A DNA stretch of 64,000 nucleotides, taken from positions 53,596,622 through 53,660,621 of the forward strand of contig OX638133.1 of assembly GCA_951804985.1 (NCBI GenBank), written 5' to 3'. This document shows positions 11,568-22,800 of this stretch, piece by piece. Both the position numbers and the translations under genes were made by a program. The notes beneath the pieces are model-generated. The model ran no database searches. It saw only the letters and a program-made list of their open reading frames with translations, and was not told the origin of the DNA. Each line of letters starts with the position of its first letter. Positions within the stretch are counted from its first letter, which is position 1. This DNA comes from Dryomyza anilis (taxonomy: Eukaryota > Arthropoda > Insecta > Diptera > Dryomyzidae).

Positions 11568-14500
11568 TTAAGAGTTATATGCTTTTAATAAGTTATTATG
11601 GAATTTTTTCCCTTTTCCCTTGATACAGATCACTGTTGTCAAAGGACTTATTATCGAAAGGACTTCATAGGGACCTACCCAGATTGGTGAAAATTTGTTT
11701 TTCCTATTCTGGTTTTTTAATAAAACTTTATCTCCTTCCTTAAAAACTACCGTATTTAATGTATTATCATAACTTCGTTTAGATCTTTCCTTAGCTTTTT
11801 CTTGATTTTGTCTGACTATCTCATGTGTACGCTGTATTTGGTATTTTAATACCTTATTGTAATCTTCACTGTTATAAATTGGTGAACATTTTCGTTTTAG
11901 GTTCGTTGGCATTTCAAATTCAAACCCGTATAAAGTACGACAAGGCGTTTGCCCTGTTGACATATGCACTGTGTTATTGTGCACATGCATTGCCGAATTC
12001 AACCATTGATCCCAGTTGGACCCATCCTCTTTTGCAAAACATCTCAAATACTCCGCTAAAGGTCTGTGACTTCGTTCTAACGAGCCATTCGCCTGCGGGT
12101 GATAAGGTGTTATATGCATTTTTTTAATGTTTAATAACTTGCACGTGTCTGAAAATAATTTTGACACAAAATTTGACCCATTATCTGTAATTAAAATTTT
12201 CGGAATATTATAACGCGTGATAATTTCCTCGTAAAAAGCTTTGGCTACTGTGCTTGCTTCCGCGTCTGGGATAGCTACGCAGCACATGTATTTTGAAAAA
12301 TCGTCTTGAAATGTTAAAATATATTTATTTCCTGACACTGTTTCAGGTAAAATTCCTACCAAGTCCATATAAACCTTATCGAATGGACGTGTTGGCGTAT
12401 CTGTCAAAACCATTGGCATTTTTGTTAACTTTGAACTTTTGTTCATTTGGCATTTAGGACAGTTTCTAATATATTCTTTTATTTGTTTCTGCATTCCCCT
12501 CCATTTAAATTGTTTCTTAATCCTAAAGTATGTTTTAAGTGTGCCCTGATGGCCTCCTAGTGCTGAATCATGAAAATCTTTCATCACGGTTTTAATTTCA
12601 TCTGGATCAGTTAATATTTGAGCTGAATTCGTTTCATTATTTGTATCTATTATTGTTTCATCTACGACTGGTGTACTGATTTGTGGTTTTATTTTTGTGA
12701 TTTGCTGATCTAAAATATTTTGTGTAGTTTTGGATCGTGTTTGTACGGCTGTAATATCTGGTTCTATATATGGAATTCTGCTTAAAGCATCCGCATTTAA
12801 ATTCTTTTTGCCTGGTTTGTACATTATTTCAAAATCATATTCCGATAATTTGTGTCGGAAACGAGCAAGGCGGGATGTCTGATCTTTTAAATTTGCAATA
12901 CCTTTTAGAGGCTGATGATCTGTAAATATTTTGAATGGTCGCCCTAATAGGTATGCTCTAAAATTCTTTGTTGCCCAAACAATTTCTAAAAATTCCTTTT
13001 CAATGGTAGAATATCGTTTTTCTGCTCCATTTAAAGTTCTACTTGCAAACGCGATCGGTCGGTCGCTTCCTACTTCACCTTGAGATAGGACTGCACCTAC
13101 TGCTTCGTTACTTGCGTCTGTTGTTAGTAAAAAAGTTTTTGTAAAATCTGGATATGCTAATATTGGAGGTGAAATTATTGATTCTTTCAATTTAATAAAT
13201 GAATTTTGACAATCGTCCGTCCATTTAAATTTATCGTCCTTTTTAAGTAAATTATTAATTGGTAAAGCTAACCTTGCCATATTGCTTATGAACTTTCTGT
13301 AATAATTAATTAATCCCAAGAATGCTTGTACTTCTTTTCTGTTTCTTGGTACTGGAATATTTTTTACGCATTCGACCTTAGCGGGGTCTGGCAACGTGCC
13401 AAGTTCTGAACATTTATGCCCTAAATATACAACTTCACGACGTAAAAACTGACATTTTTCGGTATTTAATTTTAAATTATGGTCTCTTAGTTTCTGTAAT
13501 ACTTTACTTAATCTGTGTTCATGTTCGCTTATATTTTTCCCATACACAACTATATCATCAAGATATACAAAACAATCGATACCCTGTAACCCTGTTAAGA
13601 TGTGATTCATTATTCTCTGGAAAGTTGCTGGTGCCCCTGTTAAACCGAAAGGCATCCTATTGAATTCAAAATGTCCAAGTCCTGTACTGAAGGCAGTTTT
13701 TTCTTTATCACCTTCTTCTACTAAGACCTGATGATAGCCACTTGCTAAATCTAAAGTTGAAAAATATCGACTGTGACCTAATTGATCTAATATTTCATCT
13801 ATTCGCGGAATAGGAAATACCTGTTTTACGGTTACGTCATTTAATTTACGGAAATCTATGACAAGTCTCCATTTTTTGTTACCGTCTTTGTCGCTCCTCT
13901 TCGGTACCAATAGTAATGGTGAATTCCAGGGTGATATGCTTGGCGATATAATGCCAGCATCTAACATTTTGTTAACCTGTCTATTAATTTCCTCTCTATG
14001 TGTGTGTGGAAGTTTGTATTGTTTTTGGTTAATTGGTGGTTGATTCCATTGTGTTGTTATGTCGTGTTTAAGTATTGGCGTGTATGACAGTTCGTCACCT
14101 TCTAAGTGAAAAACATCGTGATAAGAAATACAAAGATTTTGTAATGATGTGATTTCCTCCTTATTTAAAGATTCATCGATGTTAATTTTTTCTAATAATC
14201 TATTAATCCTATTTTTTATATTCACTGAATTTATAGTATTTATTGTAGAATTGTTTGTATCTGATTCCCTATACTGATTAAAATTTGAAAATTTCGGTTT
14301 AAAATTGTTGTCTATTACAATGTCCTTTTCTGTAGCATTTAATACTGAGACATAAACTTTATTTTTGTTAACATTCGATAAGCTTTCTCCCAAATATACT
14401 CCAGGATAAATTTCTTGTTTATGTATTAATACAATGGGAATTCTTGTTTTTAGTGTAATTTCTACTATTTTTGCGGTTCTCGGCATGATTTTTATTTCAT

Positions 14501-15431
14501 GATTGTAATAAATATTTTCTATGTCGGCTCGCGTTTTCATTGGTAATCGGATAGTGTGATTCTTTCCTTTATCGTAGAATGTTATGGTCTTATTAATTGC
14601 GTTTATTACGGATCTGTTCCATATGTTATCCCGTCCTATTATTCCGTCTGCTGGTATTCCTTTTTCAAGAGATACTACATGCATTATTAAATGTAACCAC
14701 TTTATATTACTGTGTTGTATATTGGTCGTGCCTAACGTCCTTACGCATCCACCAAAAGCCCCATTAAAATCTTTCTTACTATTTTTGTCAAATCCCGGTA
14801 GTTGTGTCAATGCACCTTCTTTTATTATGCTTGCATCTGCTCCTGAGTCTACTAGTAATATGAGTTTTCCATTTTTAGCTGCCTCGCAAGGTACTTCAAT
14901 GAACACATCACTTACATTAGACAATTTGAAGCAGTCCCCCTTTCTATTGTATATTTTGTTAATTCTCTTTTTATTTAATCCACTCAACTGTTGTCTGATT
15001 TTTTTATCATAACATGTTATAAAATGTTCAAACTTTTTCAACATTCCTGTTAACATATTGTTCACCTTTTGACCTATTTGCATTTCTTCCAATACACATC
15101 TTTGCCGATTAGTTTCATCTGCTACTAATTTAATCATTTTAGCCCCTATTGCAATTATCATATATATAAAGAAATGTATTAATGCGAAAATTACCATTGT
15201 CACTCCCTTACAATCAAACCACGGTGGATCAATATGTGTATCAACGGTCACTTCAGACGTCTGATTTGCAATATTTTCCTCCACTGGTTTTCTCTTATTT
15301 TTAGGAGTTTGAGTAGTTAATGTGATCACAGACCCTTCAGCCTTATGATTTACTATTTCTACCCTTTTTGACCTAATTTTGCTATTTTTAATGGGTCCCC
15401 AGCTTACTGGCCTTGGCTGGGCCCCTGGTAG
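11568..15431 (-). CDS. pol: Gypsy-type Pol polyprotein, copy A
   Basis: The frame is -1 relative to gag and overlaps it, so translation should enter at the slippery site ending at 15431. There is no ATG near the 5' end; the first start-like codon is a GTG at 15329. Counting from that codon: a hydrophobic segment spans about residues 43-63, then protease DSGAD (161-165) and IIGRD (230-234). RT has VYLDD at 588-592, RNase H has Asp738, Glu777 and Asp804, and integrase has zinc residues H920, H927, C957 and C960. The catalytic triad D989, D1049 and E1085 gives a perfect DD35E spacing. The frame is uninterrupted for 1253 codons and differs from copy B by about four residues. It acts on element RNA and cDNA in the virus-like particle, then integrates the cDNA into the genome. 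Confidence 0.93.
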   Translation of the reverse strand, partial: LPGAQPRPVSWGPIKNSKIRSKRVEIVNHKAEGSVITLTTQTPKNKRKPVEENIANQTSEVTVDTHIDPPWFDCKGVTMVIFALIHFFIYMIIAIGAKMIKLVADETNRQRCVLEEMQIGQKVNNMLTGMLKKFEHFITCYDKKIRQQLSGLNKKRINKIYNRKGDCFKLSNVSDVFIEVPCEAAKNGKLILLVDSGADASIIKEGALTQLPGFDKNSKKDFNGAFGGCVRTLGTTNIQHSNIKWLHLIMHVVSLEKGIPADGIIGRDNIWNRSVINAINKTITFYDKGKNHTIRLPMKTRADIENIYYNHEIKIMPRTAKIVEITLKTRIPIVLIHKQEIYPGVYLGESLSNVNKNKVYVSVLNATEKDIVIDNNFKPKFSNFNQYRESDTNNSTINTINSVNIKNRINRLLEKINIDESLNKEEITSLQNLCISYHDVFHLEGDELSYTPILKHDITTQWNQPPINQKQYKLPHTHREEINRQVNKMLDAGIISPSISPWNSPLLLVPKRSDKDGNKKWRLVIDFRKLNDVTVKQVFPIPRIDEILDQLGHSRYFSTLDLASGYHQVLVEEGDKEKTAFSTGLGHFEFNRMPFGLTGAPATFQRIMNHILTGLQGIDCFVYLDDIVVYGKNISEHEHRLSKVLQKLRDHNLKLNTEKCQFLRREVVYLGHKCSELGTLPDPAKVECVKNIPVPRNRKEVQAFLGLINYYRKFISNMARLALPINNLLKKDDKFKWTDDCQNSFIKLKESIISPPILAYPDFTKTFLLTTDASNEAVGAVLSQGEVGSDRPIAFASRTLNGAEKRYSTIEKEFLEIVWATKNFRAYLLGRPFKIFTDHQPLKGIANLKDQTSRLARFRHKLSEYDFEIMYKPGKKNLNADALSRIPYIEPDITAVQTRSKTTQNILDQQITKIKPQISTPVVDETIIDTNNETNSAQILTDPDEIKTVMKDFHDSALGGHQGTLKTYFRIKKQFKWRGMQKQIKEYIRNCPKCQMNKSSKLTKMPMVLTDTPTRPFDKVYMDLVGILPETVSGNKYILTFQDDFSKYMCCVAIPDAEASTVAKAFYEEIITRYNIPKILITDNGSNFVSKLFSDTCKLLNIKKMHITPYHPQANGSLERSHRPLAEYLRCFAKEDGSNWDQWLNSAMHVHNNTVHMSTGQTPCRTLYGFEFEMPTNLKRKCSPIYNSEDYNKVLKYQIQRTHEIVRQNQEKAKERSKRSYDNTLNTVVFKEGDKVLLKNQNRKNKFSPIWVGPYEVLSIISPLTTVICIKGKGKKFHNNLLKAYNS

Positions 15432-15437
15432 TTTCCC
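15393..15437 (-). promoter_or_regulatory. -1 ribosomal frameshift signal, gag/pol of copy A
   Basis: The heptamer G GGA AAC (15437-15431) is in the correct gag phase. A six-base spacer TACCAG follows, then a stem in which GGGCCCAGC (15424-15416) pairs with GCTGGG (15403-15398) and CCC (15395-15393), leaving a 2-nt bulge. The gag stop TAA lies in the 12-nt loop. The pol frame is open from before the heptamer. GGGAAAC is a known slippery heptamer of retroviral frameshifting. The stem was paired by eye. Confidence 0.82.
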
Positions 15438-16453
15438 TTGTTTTGATCATTATTCTCCCTCGCCAGATAATCCCTCTTGGCGTAGCAATCAGCTTCTACA
15501 TGACCAAGTCTACGACACCAATCACATTTTAAATTATTTCTAGGGGTATTCCCATTCCTATTGTTATTATTTCTATTATTATTATTATTGGTACGGTACG
15601 TAGTGTTATGTCCTGCTTGCAAATTGTTGTTTAAAAATTCCCTATTAACGACTGGATGGTTTTGTGTACGTCCAAACCCTTCCTTATTTTGAGCATCTAA
15701 TCTAATGGAAGCACACCTCCAACTAGATTCGTGCCCATATTTTTCACACTCTATACAAAACGGTGTGTTTTTCCGCGTAATACATTCGTCTCGTGTATGT
15801 CCTTTTTTCTGACAAAAAGAGCATGTTGGTCGTATTTTTAATCCTTCTGTTTTATTTTGTGTTGATATTTTGTGATTTAGTGGGGTAGCTTGAAAATGAT
15901 TTTTTTGAATACTATTCGTTGGACTGGTTACAGATCGTTGTTCGAAACTGTACACTTCCTCGGGGAACCTCGGACCCCCTTGAATTGTTATCTGGGCCTT
16001 TAATGCTTCATCTAATAAATCATTCAAGTTTTCTGCTTTGCTACTTAATAATAGAACCTTTATTGTCGGATCTTTTACACCTACCTTGAATGCTGTCAGA
16101 ACTGAGTTTACTAGTTCCGTATTAAAAACATCTGTAGGTAGATTTTTATTTTTGTACCTTGAATCTGCTATTTCATTAGCGTTTGCCCATAATCTTTCTA
16201 ATCTCCTTGCAAATGTTCTCAGACTTTCACCATCCGTCTGATATGCTTTTCTAATACTATCCTGAACCGAATCTAACGTAGTCATTTTTAAATATGTATT
16301 TCTTAGAACGTCAAATAACTCCTCTAAATCATTGAACTTTCTTGTGCGGACTAGATCATAAGCGTCACCAAGAAGATGCAGTTTGACACAGCTAATGAAT
16401 TCTTCTTTGTTTTCTTTTGTAATTTTTAGACTTGCTAACGCACAAGCGTCCAT
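15404..16453 (-). CDS. gag: Gag, capsid/nucleocapsid part, copy A
   Basis: A 349-codon frame starts at the first ATG (16453) after an in-frame TAA. The N-terminal ~150 residues are a helical retrotransposon-gag capsid-like region (EEFISCVKLHLLGDAYDLVR, ESLRTFARRLERLW). Three CCHC-type zinc knuckles follow at residues 211-224, 233-247 (five residues between His and Cys) and 310-323. The latter two are separated by an Asn-rich linker encoded by AAT/AAC repeats. It should package element RNA. In copy A the upstream half of gag is deleted, so this is only part of the protein. It overlaps pol through the frameshift site. Confidence 0.88.
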   Translation of the reverse strand: MDACALASLKITKENKEEFISCVKLHLLGDAYDLVRTRKFNDLEELFDVLRNTYLKMTTLDSVQDSIRKAYQTDGESLRTFARRLERLWANANEIADSRYKNKNLPTDVFNTELVNSVLTAFKVGVKDPTIKVLLLSSKAENLNDLLDEALKAQITIQGGPRFPEEVYSFEQRSVTSPTNSIQKNHFQATPLNHKISTQNKTEGLKIRPTCSFCQKKGHTRDECITRKNTPFCIECEKYGHESSWRCASIRLDAQNKEGFGRTQNHPVVNREFLNNNLQAGHNTTYRTNNNNNRNNNNRNGNTPRNNLKCDWCRRLGHVEADCYAKRDYLARENNDQNKGNYQGPSQGQ

Positions 16454-16567
16454 GAATCTATAAAGTTAACTTTTAACGGATGGTGATTCCGATCCCATAA
16501 AAAATGGAACCACACTTCCTACGTAATTCGACAAAGTATCTAACGACATTTCTAATGTTGTTTCCGG
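16454..16567 (-). pseudogene. Remnant of the upstream gag half, copy A
   Basis: Only the last ~34 codons of the N-terminal gag ORF survive, ending in the shared TAA at 16468-16466. At 16567 the sequence switches to LTR. The missing part can be read in copy B at 24725-25393. Confidence 0.85.
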
Positions 16568-17173
16568 TATTTTTACAAGCTTGAGTTTAAACTGAAAACA
16601 CGTCTGCACTCTAAGGCAGTTAAAATCATAATGATTAAAAACTAAACTTAACCTCTACTCATCACCTCGGTATCGTGCGACTCACGAACCCCTTGCTTAT
16701 ACTTATTTCTTAAAACACAACTCATAAATGCAAGCAAGCATATTCTTAAATCTACGTACTACTAAAAACCTCATGAACCCCACATCAGATATTTACTAAT
16801 ATTGTGAAATCATTAACTGAGAAAATTTCAATGTGCTAAATTCTTAATTGGTTCCCATGCTGGCGTTAGTCTTGACTTAAATTACAACCAATGCTTTTGT
16901 TGTTGCTTTTAAACAGACGGCACACTTGCTAGCGTGTGCCTCGGATCCAATTGCAACCAGTGCATTTTTCGTTGCTTTCAAGCGGACTTAATTTTATATC
17001 CTGAAAGTATGCACTCATAAACATTATGTACTTGTTCCAGTTACGTCGTAGACGTTATGTTAAGTTAACATGCATCTGTTATTGTGCTTTTAGATTTGAT
17101 CTTTATGTGCATACTGGTTATGTGCAGGCTTTCTTAAATACAACAAAAAAAAAAACGTTTCTGATTCACAACA
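16568..17173 (-). repeat. Middle LTR, truncated, shared by copies A and B
   Basis: It matches the left LTR from about 4944 to 5549. The outer ~160 bp carrying the AATAAA signals are deleted together with A's leader and gag start. On its right it abuts the polypurine tract of copy B, so it serves as B's 3' LTR. Three diagnostic differences group it with the left LTR rather than the right one. Confidence 0.9.
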
Positions 17174-19826
17174 TTCTTCCCCCCTTATTTTAAGAAAAAA
17201 TTATTATTAAAAAGAATAATAGTTTTTTCTTTTACATCATTAATATTTCAATATATTTCTTAATTTATTTAACAATAATATTTAAAATCAATAATTATTT
17301 TTCATATTATTATAATTTATTTTACTTATTTTCATTTTAAGAATCTTATTAATGCTTATCTTCGTTACTCAATTACTTAATTAATGGTCGCAGTTTTAGT
17401 GATATTTATATACTTTATGTAACGTTAAAAAAAAAATCTATAACATTACAAGTCACTGAACGTTGCAATTGACAAAGCAGTAGTTGATCAAGTTACCGCT
17501 TTGCAATCGCTGCGTTCCGTGTTGCTCTGTTGTTTTTCTTGTTTATTCATCTAAGTCATTAAATGCTTTAATTTGTGCAACGAATTGTTTTTTTTTTTTT
17601 TTTTTGATATTTATTGAAATATGTCATTTAATTTTTGTTGAGTTATTTTAGTTATTGTTTATATTTATAGTTTTCATATTTTTAATGTTTCTTCAAGTTT
17701 TTCTTTACTTATTTCTAGTCTATTTAATTATACAATAAAAATGTAGTTGTGTCTTCTATTAATTTAAAACATAAACTGCTGTGATCGCTAGTTCTGTTAC
17801 TCTCTGTTTACGTGTATAGGTTGGCTGGCTGCATTTTATTTGTTTCTGTCATTGATCGAAAAACATTGTTGTCATCATTTATTCTCATCTTTCGTCTTTA
17901 TTTTCTAAGCTTTGTTAAATTTGATGTCTTCTATGTTGCGTTGTTTTTTCAGTCAAATTGAATCGTATTTTGTTGAGAGCAGATACTAAAATTGGTAGTT
18001 TTGTAATTTTATATTTCTGGATATTAATACGAATTTGTCTTCTTTAAATGTTTTAAGAGTTCTTGTAGCGAAATTGTCATCTTCGGAAATCATCTTTAAT
18101 TATACGTACATGTTGTTGTTTGATGTTGTTCTTTTATATTTCACTTGTTGTACATTATTTGAATATTTGAAGTTCTTAGTGTTTTTAATTTTCGTCTTCT
18201 CTTTTAAGAAATTATGTTCTTTTGTTGAAGAAATTGTCAGCATAATGTGTGAAATATTGTTGATTTAGTACAATTATGATAACTTTGTTGATGTGTCAAA
18301 TTTCTTTTTCCATAAGGTTAGCATTGACAGCTGAATAAGTGTATATGGAAGAGCTCCTTCAACTTATTTACAAAATATTAGCTTGTTCCTTGAGTGACAA
18401 AATTGTTATCTTTTAATTATATGCACGTAAAGATGTAAAATGTTGTTGCTTCTTTATGGTAGAATAGTCACAACTTTGCTGATTTGACGAGCTTCAACAT
18501 TCATGTTTATAGTGAGCTCCTTTCTTTTAATTAAACATGTTATTGATGTACAATTGCTGTTGTCAGCGCCACGCCTCTCACATGTTTCTTTATCATTCTT
18601 CTCTTGTACTTCATTACATAATATTACCATTTCAGACCTTTACCCAACAAAATTAAACGATCTTCTTTGACAATTAAAATTTGAGCTTAGTGTCTTCTGC
18701 GTCGAATTTTATTGTTTGGTGGACTGCTAGTTATTCTTCTTCTTCGTGCATGTTTTATTTCTTTGTTGTGGATGAAATGCATTTCTAGAGCCAGGATTAT
18801 TATTAAAAATACTTATTACTTTGTATTGTTTACTATAACTTTATCAATAATTTATATTTAACATCATTTTTACTTTCAGTATTCATAATCTTTGTTTATG
18901 TTACCTTACATCATAGTATTAAAATTTTATATTTTAATTGTATATTTATATCGAACATTTTACTTATGCCACTGTGTACATATTTTATTTTACTTTAAAA
19001 TCTTTAATTTTTTTTTTCTTAATATATAGAACTTCTTATATTTATAATTTCATTAGCACATGAATCAATGCTAATTATTTTCAAAAATACTTAGCTATTT
19101 ATTCATGCACTAATTTATGAATTTAATTATTATTGCCAATTTTCAATAATGGTAAGCGCGCGCGATTTATGCATAACTACTTTTGTACATTCAATAGGTA
19201 CATATATATTTTCATTACCGTGTAATGATCACATTTAAAACGTTTGTTAATTTTGTTAGATTGTGTATTGTATTTTTTTTTTCTTATCATTCAATTATTG
19301 TTCAAATTTTTACGCTGCATTAACTAGATGCAAAATGATGAATTGCATTTTATCGCTTATAACATTAGCTCCTCACTTCTATATGTGCTCCACTTTAGTG
19401 TGTGCTACGCTAACACCTATCTATACTTCAAGTGCAATGATCTTTCTGTTGCCTGTTTCCATTGAAAATGATCTTGACAATGAAACTGAAGTACTGACCT
19501 ATATCAATTATAGTGACAATGTATATATTATTGCTTTGGCAAATTCGTACTGAATTATTGTTTATGAAATATCTAATATAATCTTCTTTATACTTTATTC
19601 CTTTCTCATTTAATACATGATCTAATGCTAGTCATCTTCTAAAATTAATACATAGCTATTTCCTCATGCACTTATTTAGATTTTAAAAACATATTTTCTA
19701 AAAAAAAATATTTACGCGTACTTTATTTACGTTGTTTGCAATATTATGCATTGCGGTTAATGATCATTATGAACTGTTGGTTCAGTTATTAATTTCGTTG
19801 TTTTTGTTCGTTCGATTGTGTATAAC
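17174..19826 (-). other. 3' untranslated region of copy B with polypurine tract
   Basis: The polypurine tract is at 17174-17193. The rest is AT-rich and has no sense ORF, so no env is present. A T run near 17587-17605 is shorter than in copy A. Two small antisense ORFs (18035-18268 and 19263-19553) are conserved with A only because the copies are nearly identical. I see no domain in them. Confidence 0.75.
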
Positions 19827-22800
19827 TTAAGAGTTATATGCTTTTAATAAGTTATTATGGAATTTTTTCCCTTTTCCCTTGATACAGATCACTGTTGTCA
19901 AAGGACTTATTATCGAAAGGACTTCATAGGGACCTACCCAGATTGGTGAAAATTTGTTTTTCCTATTCTGGTTTTTTAATAAAACTTTATCTCCTTCCTT
20001 AAAAACTACCGTATTTAATGTATTATCATAACTTCGTTTAGATCTTTCCTTAGCTTTTTTTTGATTTTGTCTGACTATCTCATGTGTACGCTGTATTTGG
20101 TATTTTAATACCTTATTGTAATCTTCACTGTTATAAATTGGTGAACATTTTCGTTTTAGGTTCGTTGGCATTTCAAATTCAAACCCGTATAAAGTACGAC
20201 AAGGCGTTTGCCCTGTTGACATATGCACTGTGTTATTGTGCACATGCATTGCCGAATTCAACCATTGATCCCAGTTGGACCCATCCTCTTTTGCAAAACA
20301 TCTCAAATACTCCGCTAAAGGTCTGTGACTTCGTTCTAACGAGCCATTCGCCTGCGGGTGATAAGGTGTTATATGCATTTTTTTAATGTTTAATAACTTG
20401 CACGTGTCTGAAAATAATTTTGACACAAAATTTGACCCATTATCTGTAATTAAAATTTTCGGAATATTATAACGCGTGATAATTTCCTCGTAAAAAGCTT
20501 TGGCTACTGTGCTTGCTTCCGCGTCTGGGATAGCTACGCAGCACATGTATTTTGAAAAATCGTCTTGAAATGTTAAAATATATTTATTTCCTGACACTGT
20601 TTCAGGTAAAATTCCTACCAAGTCCATATAAACCTTATCGAATGGACGTGTTGGCGTATCTGTCAAAACCATTGGCATTTTTGTTAACTTTGAACTTTTG
20701 TTCATTTGGCATTTAGGACAGTTTCTAATATATTCTTTTATTTGTTTCTGCATTCCCCTCCATTTAAATTGTTTCTTAATCCTAAAGTATGTTTTAAGTG
20801 TGCCCTGATGGCCTCCTAGTGCTGAATCATGAAAATCTTTCATCACGGTTTTAATTTCATCTGGATTAGTTAATATTTGAGCTGAATTCGTTTCATTATT
20901 TGTATCTATTATTGTTTCATCTACGACTGGTGTACTGATTTGTGGTTTTATTTTTGTGATTTGCTGATCTAAAATATTTTGTGTAGTTTTGGATCGTGTT
21001 TGTACGGCTGTAATATCTGGTTCTATATATGGAATTCTGCTTAAAGCATCCGCATTTAAATTCTTTTTGCCTGGTTTGTACATTATTTCAAAATCATATT
21101 CCGATAATTTGTGTCGGAAACGAGCAAGGCGGGATGTCTGATCTTTTAAATTTGCAATACCTTTTAGAGGCTGATGATCTGTAAATATTTTGAATGGTCG
21201 CCCTAATAGGTATGCTCTAAAATTCTTTGTTGCCCAAACAATTTCTAAAAATTCCTTTTCAATGGTAGAATATCGTTTTTCTGCTCCATTTAAAGTTCTA
21301 CTTGCAAACGCGATCGGTCGGTCGCTTCCTACTTCACCTTGAGATAGGACTGCACCTACTGCTTCGTTACTTGCGTCTGTTGTTAGTAAAAAAGTTTTTG
21401 TAAAATCTGGATATGCTAATATTGGAGGTGAAATTATTGATTCTTTCAATTTAATAAATGAATTTTGACAATCGTCCGTCCATTTAAATTTATCGTCCTT
21501 TTTAAGTAAATTATTAATTGGTAAAGCTAACCTTGCCATATTGCTTATGAACTTTCTGTAATAATTAATTAATCCCAAGAATGCTTGTACTTCTTTTCTG
21601 TTTCTTGGTACTGGAATATTTTTTACGCATTCGACCTTAGCGGGGTCTGGCAACGTGCCAAGTTCTGAACATTTATGCCCTAAATATACAACTTCACGAC
21701 GTAAAAACTGACATTTTTCGGTATTTAATTTTAAATTATGGTCTCTTAGTTTCTGTAATACTTTACTTAATCTGTGTTCATGTTCGCTTATATTTTTCCC
21801 ATACACAACTATATCATCAAGATATACAAAACAATCGATACCCTGTAACCCTGTTAAGATGTGATTCATTATTCTCTGGAAAGTTGCTGGTGCCCCTGTT
21901 AAACCGAAAGGCATCCTATTGAATTCAAAATGTCCAAGTCCTGTACTGAAGGCAGTTTTTTCTTTATCACCTTCTTCTACTAAGACCTGATGATAGCCAC
22001 TTGCTAAATCTAAAGTTGAAAAATATCGACTGTGACCTAATTGATCTAATATTTCATCTATTCGCGGAATAGGAAATACCTGTTTTACGGTTACGTCATT
22101 TAATTTACGGAAATCTATGACAAGTCTCCATTTTTTGTTACCGTCTTTGTCGCTCCTCTTCGGTACCAATAGTAATGGTGAATTCCAGGGTGATATGCTT
22201 GGCGATATAATGCCAGCATCTAACATTTTGTTAACCTGTCTATTAATTTCCTCTCTATGTGTGTGTGGAAGTTTGTATTGTTTTTGGTTAATTGGTGGTT
22301 GATTCCATTGTGTTGTTATGTCGTGTTTAAGTATTGGCGTGTATGACAGTTCGTCACCTTCTAAGTGAAAAACATCGTGATAAGAAATACAAAGATTTTG
22401 TAATGATGTGATTTCCTCCTTATTTAAAGATTCATCGATGTTAATTTTTTCTAATAATCTATTAATCCTATTTTTTATATTCACTGAATTTATAGTATTT
22501 ATTGTAGAATTGTTTGTATCTGATTCCCTATACTGATTAAAATTTGAAAATTTCGGTTTAAAATTGTTGTCTATTACAATGTCCTTTTCTGTAGCATTTA
22601 ATACTGAGACATAAACTTTATTTTTGTTAACATTCGATAAGCTTTCTCCCAAATATACTCCAGGATAAATTTCTTGTTTATGTATTAATACAATGGGAAT
22701 TCTTGTTTTTAGTGTAATTTCTACTATTTTTGCGGTTCTCGGCATGATTTTTATTTCATGATTGTAATAAATATTTTCTATGTCGGCTCGCGTTTTCATT

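Larger units (their letters stand above)
4786..17173 (-). mobile_element. Gypsy-type LTR retrotransposon copy A (shares right LTR with copy B)
   Basis: The element runs right to left. It comprises a truncated 5' LTR (16568-17173), a gag lacking its 5' half, an intact pol, a long 3' untranslated region and a complete 3' LTR (4786-5549). The DD35E integrase located after RNase H in pol order PR-RT-RH-IN defines Gypsy/Metaviridae. A deletion joins gag directly to the LTR at 16567/16568, with a 2-bp GT microhomology. It removed the gag start, the leader and primer site, and the first ~160 bp of the LTR as read on the plus strand. An RTE LINE sits in the 3' untranslated region. No env-like ORF is visible. 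Confidence 0.92.

Noticed and set aside
13858..15012. Antisense ORFs of 61-142 codons within pol (also in copy B)
   Set aside because: They are shadows of the intact pol frame on the other strand.
19263..19553. 96-codon plus-strand ORF with hydrophobic stretch, as possible env or accessory gene
   Set aside because: It is antisense to the element, its start is changed between the copies by a 30-bp difference, and it has no recognisable domain.
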